From the NCBI GenBank assembly GCA_028826165.1, contig JAPDFW010000070.1:518501-582500 (forward strand): a stretch of 64,000 nucleotides of DNA, in the 5' to 3' direction. The translations under genes and the position numbers were made by a program. Source of the stretch: Anaeramoeba ignava. Its lineage: Eukaryota > Metamonada > Anaeramoebidae. Positions within the stretch are counted from its first letter, which is position 1, and every line of letters starts with the position of its first letter. Positions 24,401-37,645 of the stretch are shown piece after piece. Under the pieces are notes generated by a model that saw only the letters and a program-made list of their open reading frames with translations, ran no database searches and had not been told where the DNA came from.

Positions 24401-25353
24401 GATTTTGATTTTGAATTTGATTTTGATTTTGATTTTGATTTTGATTTTGATTTTGATTTTGATTTTAAATTTGATTTTGAATTTTGATTTTGAATTTGAT
24501 TTTGAATTTGATTTTGATTTTGATTTTGAATTTGATTTTGATTTTAATTTAGAATTTGAATTTGATTTTGAATTTGATTTTGATTTTGAATTATACCAAT
24601 AATGCTTGTAACATGATCAGTAACTTTTACTTTTGATTCACCTAAATCACCAATTTTAACTTTTCCTTTTCTTCCATTTAAAAAAATATTATCACATTTA
24701 ATATCTCTATGAATAATAGGAGGATCTTTTGTATGAAGATAATTGATTCCTTTGATAATTTGAAGACCAAATTTTTTTATTGCTTTTTTACTCAATTTTT
24801 TTACTTTATCAATATAATTTCTCAGACTTCCTGATTGCATAATTTCAGTAATAAAAACTAATGTTCTTGACTCTGATTCAATCCATACATCAATTAGTTC
24901 AATTATTTGTGAGTGTTTTACTTGTTTAAGTATTGAAATTTCTCGATATAATTTTTCACCATCAATTTGTGAAATATGATCTAATTTAACTTGATTCCAA
25001 GCAACTTCAAATCCTTCTTCTCTGTTAATTGCATAATAAACTGTTTTTATTGCTCCTCTTCCTAAAACTTTTGAATACTATTTTTATCATTTAATTTTAA
25101 TTTTAATTTTAAATTTTTTAAAAATTAATTTTTCGAAATTTTAATTTTAATTTTAATTTTATAAATGAATTTTAAATTTTAATTTTTAATTTGAATTTTA
25201 ATTTAAATTTTAAATTTGATCTTCTTTTTGATCTTCTTTCTTTCATTTAATAAATTATCAAAATAAAATCTTGCGAAAAAAAAAAATAAATAAAGATTTA
25301 TTTACTCTAATATATTTATCATGTGTTTCAACTGGATTATATTTATTTGTCAT
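21421..25353 (-). CDS. WNK-family protein kinase with long low-complexity C-terminal tail, 5 exons (one frameshift)
   Basis: Exons are 25353..25306, 25077..24597, 24014..23858, 23727..23286 and 23210..21421, giving about 972 residues. WNK kinases control ion transport and osmotic responses. The WNK hallmark is present: the catalytic Lys is in the glycine loop (GRGAIKTVY, about residue 27), while the usual subdomain II Lys is replaced (VAWNQV). Also present are [16 protein letters not shown] in place of DFG, and [12 protein letters not shown] across intron 2. An OSR1_C-like domain follows ([23 protein letters not shown]). Exon 3 lacks one base in a T4 run at 23975-23978. With it restored, [19 protein letters not shown] and the exon phase are both correct. 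The last exon is joined by a 75-nt intron with a GTGATT donor; without it the protein would stop at 23275. The tail has five [10 protein letters not shown]-type repeats. Confidence 0.82.
22460..22840 (-). repeat. Five protein-coding repeats [15 protein letters not shown] in the WNK tail
   Basis: Five copies of a roughly 45-75-bp unit encode NGKLSP-S/N-FNS followed by TFNFN or ITNSN and a variable SN/TN run. The Ser-Pro in every copy is a possible phosphorylation site, which is inference. The first half of each unit is better conserved than the SN spacer. Confidence 0.85.
24015..24596 (-). repeat. WNK intron 2: GATTTT hexamers
   Basis: 582 bp of TTTTGA units with some TTTTAA and TTTATA variants. 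It interrupts the kinase activation segment, and splicing joins SIIG to TPHFMAPE. The WNK intron 3 (23728-23857) is a shorter TTTTAA array. Confidence 0.88.
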
Positions 25354-25856
25354 TGAAATATTAAAAGAGAAAAATTATCAATAAAAAAAATAAAAAATAA
25401 AATAGCAAAACACAAAAAAAAAAAGAAAAAAGAAGTGAAAAAAAAAATGAAAAAAAATGATCTAAAAAAAAAATTTTTTTAAATTTAAAAATAAAAAATG
25501 AAATCAATAAAACAAAAAAATAACAATAAAATTAAAAATAAAAAAATTTGGTTGATTTGATTGTTATTTCAATTTAAAAATTTTAAAACAAAATTTAAAG
25601 CAAAATTTAAAGCAAAAATAATAAATTGATCAATAAAAAAATAAAAATAAAAATAAAAAATAAATTAAAATAAAAAATAAATTATAAAAATAAAAAAAGG
25701 AGATTAATTCAAAATAAATGGACTAAATAGCATTTCTTTGTCATCATTTTTTTCTACTTTTTATTTAATTGATCAATTTTCTCCTTTTTTATTTTTAATT
25801 TATTTTTTTCTCCATTTTATTTTTCATTTTTTCTTTCTTTCTTTTTAAATTAAAAA
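25354..25856. promoter_or_regulatory. Divergent intergenic region, WNK / membrane-protein genes
   Basis: About 500 bp of A-rich sequence on the WNK side and T-rich sequence near 25740-25850 on the other. It contains no supported ORF and no tandem array. It presumably holds both promoters. Confidence 0.4.
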
Positions 25857-28459
25857 ATGAAAAGAATTTCTTTTTGTTTTTCTTTTTAATTATCTTATTT
25901 TTAATTCAAAATACAAATCAAAATACAAATCAAAATACAAATCAAAATACAAATCAAAATACAAATCAAAATACAAATGTTTATCAAATAATGAAAAATT
26001 TAAAAAAATTATCAAAAGAACAAACAAAACAAATTTCAATTCCTGTTAAATTTTCAATAATTTTAATTGGATTTAATGAAAGAAATGAATTTGAATTTAA
26101 TTTTTCAACAGAAAAACTTAAAGATAGATTATCTTTAGCTTTTAATTCAAGAACACCAACTTTTATTGAAACAGGAAATGAATTTCCTATTGAATATAAA
26201 ATTGAATATGAAATTATAGATTTATCTAAACATCCAAATATTGGAAATGATTTTAATTTAATTATACAAGAAAAACTCAATGAAAATGAAAATCAAAATC
26301 AAAATCAAAATGAAAATGAAAATCAAAATCAAAATCAAAATGAAAATGAAAATCAAAATCAAAATCAAAATGAAAATCAAAATCAAAATCAAAATCAAAA
26401 TCAAAATCAAAATCAAAATCAAAATCAAATTAAAAAAGAAATATTTATAAAAAAGAAAAACCAAATCGATTCTTATTTCAAAAATATATATTTATAAAAA
26501 GACAAAAATTTTCTTCAAATCGATTCTTATTTAAAAATAATATAAAATCAAAATGGAAATCAAAATCAAAATGGAAATCAAAATCAAAATCAAAATCAAA
26601 ATCAAAATCAAAATCAAAATCAAAATCAAAATCAAAATCAAAATCAAAATCAAAATCAAAATCAAAAAAATTATTGTTACAGATATGAAAATGGAGAATG
26701 TTCTCAATTTTGGACTAGTAAAGAAGGATATGCTGTAATTGATTTAACAGCAGGACCTTGTAATTTTGGAAAAAAGAAATATTACGTAAATAACCCAATA
26801 AAAAATGAGCAAAATTTCTTCCCAAGGATTGATAGAAATTCAATTAAAAATGAGAATCAAATTTTATCAGAACTTACCAAATTAATCATTTCAACAATTG
26901 AGTATGTTTTCATTCCTGATTTGTTTCAAGAAATACTGAAATTTCCTGAAAATATTACGATCCCTATTATTCATTTATCTGATCATCAAAAAGGAGATTT
27001 TTCAGATGGATATCCAGAATTTATACTTATTAATCATCTTCAAAACCAATTAAACCAAATTGCATTTCCAAATCAAGGAATTAGAGTTTTAAAGGGAGAT
27101 AATGATATTTTTAAATATTCAACATTTTATATTGGGATTCTTCAATCATTAAAACCATATTTATTCACACAAAATTCATATTTATTAGATCAAAATATGT
27201 CTTGGAATTTTGATTTTTACATTGATACTCAAGAACTATTTAAAAGATTAATGGAATCAGGATTTTCAGTCATAATTGATTCATTACTTTCCTTTGATAT
27301 TGGAGAACTAGAAAAGCTAAGTTCTTATGATTCCAGTTATGATTTATATAAATTGAAAAATGATCCATTTGTTGTAAATAGAAATTATCTGGAAAATCAA
27401 ATGGAAATGGAAAATGAAGATTTACCAATTTCGGAACAAGAACAAAAAAATATCAAAATATCACAACAAAAACAACAGTCAACAACAAATTTCAATGAAA
27501 AAAAAAGCAAAAAAGACTATTTGGACAAATTTTCATTCAATAAAAATATTTATCAGCATTTCGAAAAACCATACTTATTTCAGACATTTTTTGTATTGTC
27601 TTTAACCGAATTAAGAATGGGAAACTCTTATTTGGATCGAATTAGTCTTTTTTCTACATATGATTTTGGAGGGTTTGTTCTCCAGCCAACAGAAAAAACC
27701 ATTTTCCGAAATCCATATTATTATGAAAGCAAGGAATATGAAAAGGAGATTGATTTGCGTAATCCAAATCGCAATATTTTATCTGCTGTTCTATCATCAA
27801 TTTGTGGATTAATTCCTCCTTATCAAAAAATGTCTGAACATTCACAAAAAATTCAACATAATTATAACTTTGCAACAGGACACACAACATATGGTCCTTT
27901 TTCAACAATAAATTCACTTACAAACCTAACAATTAAACAATGCAGAATGAATACGATTGGATCGCAGGTTTATTTTGCATTACAAATTATTGATGATGTT
28001 TACAATTATTTTGAGGATTTTTGGCAAAAATATTTCCCCAATTTGAAAAATAACGGAAACGAATCTAATTTTTCTTTTGTTTTTCCCAAAAAAGAAAACT
28101 CACACTCAAATGAAGAGAGAATGCTATTAAGTTTTATCCGCTCATTTCAACAAGAATTTGAAAATATTTTGCAAATTAAAAATCAAATTACTCAATATTT
28201 AAAAAATAATCAATTGGATAAAGCTTTCAAATCTTCTCAAGTTTATTTGTATTCTGTGATTTCTTTACAAAAATTTACACAAACTAATATTGAAGAAATT
28301 GAATCAAGTTTTCAATGTTGCAAAATTATTCATCAAAAAATCAATCAATCAAAAAATCACATTTCAACTTCAAAAAAAAATGCATTGAATTATTTTTTTT
28401 TATTCATTACATTCTTGTCATTAATAATTACGTTTTTCTCTTATTTCAAAACGAGATGA
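25857..28459 (+). CDS. Secretory-pathway type I membrane protein, possible DUF7906 family (one frameshift, one in-frame stop)
   Basis: The ATG at 25857 starts MKRISF. One missing T in the run at 25871-25875 would join it to the hydrophobic FFLIILFLIQN that follows, which together make a signal peptide. Then come six QNT repeats, a domain beginning ISIPVKFSIILIGF, an NQ/NE tract, a duplicated segment with an in-frame TAA at 26495-26497, a second NQ tract, and a long well-formed ectodomain (CYRYENGECSQFW, LTAGPCNFG, GHTTYGPFSTINSL). It ends with one transmembrane segment near residue 845 and a short FKTR tail. The ILIGFNE start and the AGP and GPFS motifs recall plant DUF7906 membrane proteins; this is from memory and weak. 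The sequence downstream of the stop codon stays in the same frame, so the stop is more likely an error or an unspliced artefact than the true end. Confidence 0.65.
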
Positions 28460-28526
28460 TTTTTTTTTCTTTGCAAAATAAAATTAAAATTAAAATTAAA
28501 AATTAAAATTAAAATCTTTTCTTCTT

Positions 28527-29699
28527 TTAAATGTCGTTTGTGAGTTCAATTTCTTTTAAATTATCAGCATCATCATCACCAAAAGAAATTGATTCGAATA
28601 AAGATTGATTTGAAAAGATTGATTTTGTTAAAACTTCTTCAATTTCACTGAATAAAATTTGAATTTCAAGATTTTCTTGAGATATTTGATTAGAAATTGA
28701 TTCAAATGCTAAATTTTTGGATTTTGGAATGAGAGATTGATTGTCATTCTTATTATTACTATTAATATTTTGATTATCTTTATTTTTTTTTTCTTTTGAA
28801 TCAATTCCAATTTTTTCATTATTATTTTTTTCTGAATCTTGTTTGTTTTCTTCAAAATTCTTTCGATTTTGATCATATAAACTATTAAATGTTTGGGCGA
28901 ATTTGTTGAAATTTAAATTAAAAGCTTGAAAAAACTCCAAAACTTTCTCAGTTGATTGTAATTGGTCACTTGTTCTTTTTAAGAATAATTGTTTGTGTTG
29001 TTCCAAAAGTGACTCAAGATCAGAAATATTTTTATCTTCAATTTGAAGAAGAGTTCCTTTTGGGATTCTAGATTTCTGGTTTGAAAACCAACGAGTAACT
29101 CTTCTGCGTTCCCATCCAATTTTCTGACTTATTTCCGTTATTTCTGATGGTGATGGATTTTGGTTCGAAATGAATAATTGCTTCAAAATTTGTTTTTCTG
29201 TTTTTGTTGGAATTCTTCTTTTTGATTTCTTTTTTTTTTCCTTTATTTCTTTATTTTTGTGCTTTTTGTGTTTTTTTCTTTTTAGTTTTTTTTGAGTTTG
29301 TTTTTTGTTTTTTTGATGGGATTTTTTGACTTCTTTTGTTGTTTGGGTTTCTTTTTGAATATTATTTTGTTGTTGAAATGAATTAATAGTATCCAAACTT
29401 TGTTCATTTTCTTGATTTAAACTTTGTTCATTTTCTTGATTTAAATTTTGTAAATTTTCTTTAATTAAATTTTGTAAATTGTCTTCATTTAAATTTTGTA
29501 AATTATCTTCATTTAAATTTTGTAAATTATCTCCATTTAAATTTTCTTTAATTAAATTTTCTTCATTTAATTTGAATAAATTCTCATTTAAAGGTGTTTG
29601 AATTGGTGTTTGAATTCCAGTTTCTTTTTCATCTTCAGATTCAAAAAAATCTGAAAAATCTGAAAAAGAAATTGAACCATTTATTTCTAAATTATCCAT
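28527..29699 (-). CDS. Homeodomain transcription factor
   Basis: Single-exon gene of 390 residues. The homeodomain lies at about 158-212. It follows a Lys-rich basic stretch, and its third helix reads RRRVTRWFSNQKSR, with the invariant Trp, Phe, Asn and Arg of the DNA-recognition helix. The loop between helix 1 and helix 2 has a normal or near-normal length, so I do not assign it to the TALE class. The N-terminal part has repeated LNEDNLQN units (about residues 45-105) and acidic segments that could activate transcription. The C-terminal part is Asn/Gln/Glu-rich with predicted coil. Nuclear DNA binding is the expected role, and its target is unknown. The start codon lies 82 bp from that of the divergent actin-related gene. 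Confidence 0.88.
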   Translation of the reverse strand: MDNLEINGSISFSDFSDFFESEDEKETGIQTPIQTPLNENLFKLNEENLIKENLNGDNLQNLNEDNLQNLNEDNLQNLIKENLQNLNQENEQSLNQENEQSLDTINSFQQQNNIQKETQTTKEVKKSHQKNKKQTQKKLKRKKHKKHKNKEIKEKKKKSKRRIPTKTEKQILKQLFISNQNPSPSEITEISQKIGWERRRVTRWFSNQKSRIPKGTLLQIEDKNISDLESLLEQHKQLFLKRTSDQLQSTEKVLEFFQAFNLNFNKFAQTFNSLYDQNRKNFEENKQDSEKNNNEKIGIDSKEKKNKDNQNINSNNKNDNQSLIPKSKNLAFESISNQISQENLEIQILFSEIEEVLTKSIFSNQSLFESISFGDDDADNLKEIELTNDI

Positions 29700-29781
29700 A
29701 AAATTAAAAATAAAAAATAAAAAAATGAAAAAAATGAAAAAAATAAATTCATTTTTTTGTTTTATTTCTTTAAATCAAAAA
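29700..29781. promoter_or_regulatory. Very short bidirectional promoter, homeodomain / actin-related genes
   Basis: Only 82 bp separate two divergent ATGs (29699 and 29782). If the actin-related gene used the upstream in-frame ATG at 29725 the gap would be 25 bp, and that extension (KKMKKINSFFCF) does not look like an actin N-terminus. The sequence is A-rich, and no motif is recognised. Confidence 0.45.
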
Positions 29782-30909
29782 ATGTTTGATGATGTATTAG
29801 GAATTGTTATTGATAACGGTACTTATTCAACTAAACTTGGTTTTTCTGGTGATGATTCTCCAAAATTTGAAATTCCCACTTTGAAAAACGAGATTATCCA
29901 CAAAGGACTTAAAAAAGGAGATCAAAAAAAACCCAAAAATAATAATTATATTAAAGAAAATACAGATTTTTATATTGAAAAAAAATTAATTGAACAAAAA
30001 CAAATTGTTGATTTCGATGAAATGGAAAAATTTTGGGAATATAGCTTTAAAGAAGTGCTTCAAATTGATCCATCAGAAGTAATAGTATTGCTAACAGAGC
30101 CTCCACTTAATCCAAAAAAGAAGCGCGAAAAGGCGATCCAAATCATGTTTGAAACTTTCAATATTCAAGGTTATTATACTTCTTTAACATCTGTACTTAG
30201 TTTGTATTCATCAGGAAGGACAACTGGTCTTATATTGGAATTGGGAGAGGACTCTATATACTCTAGCGCTGTCTATGAGGGTTATAGCTTGCCTCATACA
30301 ATCCAAAATTTTCCTTTTGGAAGTTCTCATTTAACAAATTATTTATCTCAAAAATTAGAGAAATTAGGAACTTCTTATCCACAAGAAATTCGACAAACCA
30401 TTTCTAGAGATATTAAAGAAAAAAATTGTTATGTTGCTCTTGATTTCAAGAAAGAATCAAAAGAAATTAAAGAAAAAATTGTTTTCAATGGTTTTGGATC
30501 TGATGATAAAAATATTCCAATTAAATTGGGAAAAGAATTGATTGAATGTTCTGAAATTTTATTTAAACCATCAATAATAGGATTAGAAGAAACTCCTAAT
30601 ATTGCGGAAATTATGTATAACACCAATTCAAAATCGGACGTTAGTATTCGGAAAGATCTTTGTGGCAACATTATTTTGGATGGAGCAACTTCATTACTTC
30701 CTGGATTAGTTGAGCGAACAAAGGAAGAATTTGATTATTTAATTCCCATTACTATACGTTCAAAATTTGTTCGTTTTGACAAGAATTCTATTTCTTCTTG
30801 GCTTGGCGGTTCTATTTTATCTTCTTTGAGAACTTTTGGATCGATGTGGGTTACTAAATGGGATTATGATAATGAAGGACCTGCAGTTGTTCATCGCAAA
30901 TGCTTTTAA
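29782..30909 (+). CDS. Actin-related protein (divergent)
   Basis: I chose the ATG at 29782 because MFDDVLGIVIDNGTYSTKLGFSGDD aligns with the actin N-terminus (the phosphate 1 loop, with DNGT for DNGS). The protein is about 375 residues, close to actin. Further actin-fold marks are LLTEPPLNPKKKREK, GLILELGEDSIYSSAVYEGYSLPHTI (phosphate 2 and adenosine region), GNIILDGATSLLPGLVERTKEE, SSWLGGSIL, and a C-terminus ending VVHRKCF as in actin. The subfamily is not clear: subdomain 2 is changed (a KKGDQKKPKNNN insert) and many actin contacts differ. It could be a cytoplasmic dynactin-type or nuclear chromatin-remodelling ARP. It has a single exon. Confidence 0.88.
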   Translation: MFDDVLGIVIDNGTYSTKLGFSGDDSPKFEIPTLKNEIIHKGLKKGDQKKPKNNNYIKENTDFYIEKKLIEQKQIVDFDEMEKFWEYSFKEVLQIDPSEVIVLLTEPPLNPKKKREKAIQIMFETFNIQGYYTSLTSVLSLYSSGRTTGLILELGEDSIYSSAVYEGYSLPHTIQNFPFGSSHLTNYLSQKLEKLGTSYPQEIRQTISRDIKEKNCYVALDFKKESKEIKEKIVFNGFGSDDKNIPIKLGKELIECSEILFKPSIIGLEETPNIAEIMYNTNSKSDVSIRKDLCGNIILDGATSLLPGLVERTKEEFDYLIPITIRSKFVRFDKNSISSWLGGSILSSLRTFGSMWVTKWDYDNEGPAVVHRKCF

Positions 30910-31133
30910 GTCTTTTTTTTCTTTTTCTTTTTTCTTTTTCTTTTTCGAAATAATAAAATCGGAAAAAAATTTATTATTAATTTTTTCCTTTTACACAAAA
31001 AATTTATTGTGTAAAAATTGATAAAAAAAAAAAAGAAAAGAAAAAAGAAAACTTGAGTTTTTCATACAAATTCAAAAAAATTCAAACTCAAACAAAAAAT
31101 ATTTTTCAAAAAGAAAAAAAAAGAAAATAATAA

Positions 31134-32214
31134 TTAGTAATTTTCTTGATAAGAAAGAGCTAAAGCTGTTTGAAAATCTTGGTCAAAAGTAAGACTTGTA
31201 TCATCTAAAGATTGTTGAATTGCTAATCTAAGCATTTCATCAAAAGGTCCAGGAACTGTAACTCTTGATTCATTTTCATTTGGATTTTCATTTGGATTTT
31301 CATTTAAATTTTTTACATTTTCTTGTTCTTTTTTTTGTGTTTCTTCTTCTTCTTTTTAATTTTTTTTGAAATTCTTCTTTTTGTTTATTGAATACTTCTA
31401 ATTCTACTAATGCTGATTTTTTATGTGCTTCTTCTATTTTTTTCTTTGTATTTCTTCTTCTTTTTCTATTTCTTGTTTTTGTCTTATTCCGCAATATTTT
31501 ACAGAAAAATGACTTGCTTGACAAAAAGGGCATCTTTATATTAAAATCAAAATTAAATTCAATTTAAAATTAAATTCAATTTAAAATTAAATTCAATATT
31601 AAATTTAAAATTCATTTATAAAATTAAAATTAAATTTAAAATTAAATTTAAAATTAAAATTAAAATTAAATTTAAAATTAAATTTAAAATTAAATTTAAA
31701 ATTAAATTTAAAATTAAAATTAAATTTAAAATTAAATTTAAAATTAAATTTAAAATTAAATTTAAAATTAAAATTAAAATTAAAATTAAATTTAAAATTC
31801 ATTTATAAAATTAAAATTATAATTAAAATTCATTTATAAAATTAAAATTATAATTAAAATTCAAATTAAAATTCAAATTAAAATTCATTTATAAAATTAA
31901 AATTAAAATTATTGAAAAAAAACTAACTTATTTTCGTTTGTTGGATATTTTGGGGTAATTTGTAAAAAACACTCAGTACAAATTGGTTTATCACAACATT
32001 TAGTGCGATTGATTGAAGGAAATCGATAAAAACAAATAGGACATTCTTCAATATAAGAATCCATTTTATTTGTTTGCAAAGGATAAATTGGAGCTAATTG
32101 TTTTTTTTTTATTCTTGTTCGAATAGTTTTTTGATCCCATTCAATTTTCGGATACATTCCTGTTGGTTTGTAAAACTCTTTGTGTGGCGCAACTTTAGAT
32201 TTTGAGTTTCCCAT
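31134..32214 (-). CDS. DA2/SIP5-like RING-type E3 ubiquitin ligase, 2 exons (two compensating frameshifts)
   Basis: Exons are 32214..31928 and 31533..31134. It starts [10 protein letters not shown] (a possible N-myristoylation site, Gly2) and continues [39 protein letters not shown] and CTECFLQ, then CPFCQ across the intron. These are the features of plant DA2 and fungal SIP5 proteins, whose RING is of atypical C5HC2-like spacing. A coiled Glu/Lys-rich region and a C-terminal [18 protein letters not shown], similar to a ubiquitin-interacting motif, follow. In exon 2 the frame changes at a T7 run (31437-31443) and returns at a T8 run (31360-31367), so two opposite homopolymer errors explain it. 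DA2 limits organ growth in plants; the role here is unknown. Confidence 0.82.
31534..31927 (-). repeat. Intron of the DA2-like gene: AAATTAAAATTA repeats
   Basis: 394 bp of AAATTAAATTTA and AATTAAAATTCATTTATA units. The donor is AA|GTTAGT and the acceptor AAAG, and splicing joins the RING halves. The CATTTATAAAATTAAAATTA sub-unit recurs in intron 7 of the RGS gene (46418-46836). Confidence 0.85.
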
Positions 32215-32329
32215 CTTTCTTTTTTCTTACAATACTTTTTTTCTTAATTAAAAAAAAAAATTAAAAACAAAACAAAAAAAAAAATGAATTAAAATTTTTA
32301 TTATTTTTTCTTCTTTTTTTTTTGATCAT
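32215..32329. promoter_or_regulatory. Upstream region of the DA2-like gene
   Basis: About 115 bp of A/T homopolymer-rich sequence between the DA2-like ATG and the start of the tandem array. I see nothing else in it. Confidence 0.3.
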
Positions 32330-34165
32330 TTAATATTTTTTAATTAATTTAGAATAATTTTGGATTTAATTATAAAATATAATTTTAAATATAATTTATT
32401 AATTAAATATTATTTAAAATAGATTAAAAAATTGAAATAAAATTGAATAAAAATATTAATTAATTTTTATTTAATTTTTAATTATAATTAATTTAGAATA
32501 ATATTATATTTAATAATAAAATATAATTTTAAATATAATTTATTAATTAAATATTATTTAAAATAGATTAAAAATTGAAATAAAATTGAATAAAAATATT
32601 AATTAATTTTTATTTAATTTTTAATTATAATTAATTTAGAATAATATTATATTTAATTATAAAAATATAATTTTAAATATAATTTATAAATTAAATATTA
32701 TTTAAAATAGATTAAAAATAGAAATAAAATTTAATAAAAATATTAATTAATTTTTATTTTAATTTTTAATTATAATTAATTTAAAATAATATTATATTTA
32801 ATTATAAAATATAATTTTAAAAATAATTTATTAATTAAATATTAATTAAAATAGATTAAAAATTGAAATAAAATTGAATAAAAATATTAATTAATTTTTA
32901 ATTTAATTTTTAATTATAATTAATTTAAAATAATATTATATTTAATTATAAAATATAATTTCTAATATAATTTATTAATCAAATATTATTTAAAATAGAT
33001 TAAAAATTGAAATAAAATTGAATAAAAAATTAATTAATTTTTAATTTAATTTTTAATTATAATTAATTTAGAATAATATTATATTTAATTATAAAATATA
33101 ATTTCTAATATAATTTATTAATTAAATATTATTTAAAATAGATTAAAAATTGAAATAAAATTGAATAAAAATATTAATTAATTTTTATTTAATTTTTAAT
33201 TATAATTAATTTAAATTAATATTAGATTTAATTATAAAATATAATTTTAAAAATAATTTATTAATTAAATATTATTTAAAATAGATTAAAAATTGAAATA
33301 AAATTGAATAAAAATATTAATTAAATTTTTAATTTAATTTTTAATTATAATTAATTTAGAATAATATTATATTTAATTATAAAATATAATTTCAAAAATA
33401 ATTTATTAATTAAATATTATTTAAAATAGATTAAAAATTGAAATAAAATTGGATAAAAATATTAATTAATTTTTATTTAATTTTTAATTATAATTAATTT
33501 AAAATAATATTGGATTTAATTATAAAATATAATTTCAAAATAATTTATTAATTAAATATTATTTAAAATAGATTAAAAATTGAAATAAAATTGAATAAAA
33601 ATTAATTAATTTTTTAATTTAATTTTTAATTATAATTAATTTAAAATAATATTATATTTAATTATAAAATATAATTTTAAATATAATTTATTAATTAAAT
33701 ATTATTTAAAATAGATTAAAAATTGAAATAAAATTGAATAAAAATATTAATTAAATTTTTAATTTAATTTTTAATTATAATTAATTTAGAATAATTTTGG
33801 ATTTAATTATAAATATAATTTTAAATATAATTTATTAATTAAATATTAATTAAAATAGATTAAAAATTGAAATAAAATTAAATAAAAATATTAATTAAAT
33901 TTTTATTTTAATTTTTAATTATAATTAATTCAAATAATTTATATTTAATTATAAAATATAATTTTAAAAATAATTTATTAATTAAATATTAATTAAAATA
34001 GATTAAAAAATTGAAATAAAATTGAATAAAAATATTAATTAATTTTTTATTTAATTTTTAATTATAATTAATTTAAATTAATTTTGGATTTAATTATAAA
34101 ATATAATTTCAAATATAATTTATTAATTAAATATTAATTAAAATATATTAAAAAATTGAAATAAA
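32330..34165. repeat. Tandem array, about 13 copies of a roughly 143-bp AT unit
   Basis: The landmark AAATTGAAATAAAATTGAATAAAA recurs (as shorter sub-strings) near 32430, 32575, 32715, 32860, 33008, 33150, 33295, 33438, 33580, 33720, 33860, 34010 and 34155. Units differ by scattered substitutions and 1-3-nt indels. The array lies between the 5' end of the DA2-like gene and the 3' end of the USP gene. Confidence 0.92.
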
Positions 34166-34260
34166 ATTTTGATTTAAATTTTTTATTTTAAGTTTTTTTT
34201 TGTTGTTAAAATGGAAAAAAAAAAATTGATTTTTAAGTTAAATCAAGCATTCAAACGATT

Positions 34261-37645
<3,385 letters not shown>

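Noticed and set aside
26495-26497. Reassigned stop codon (TAA as Gln)
   Set aside because: TAA and TGA end many otherwise complete genes here (BiP, USP, DUF1015), so the code looks standard.
31300-31533. Separate small gene [14 protein letters not shown] on the minus strand
   Set aside because: Its start is the out-of-frame reading of the DA2 RING sequence CPFCQ; only its middle part is the true DA2 frame, between two homopolymer shifts.
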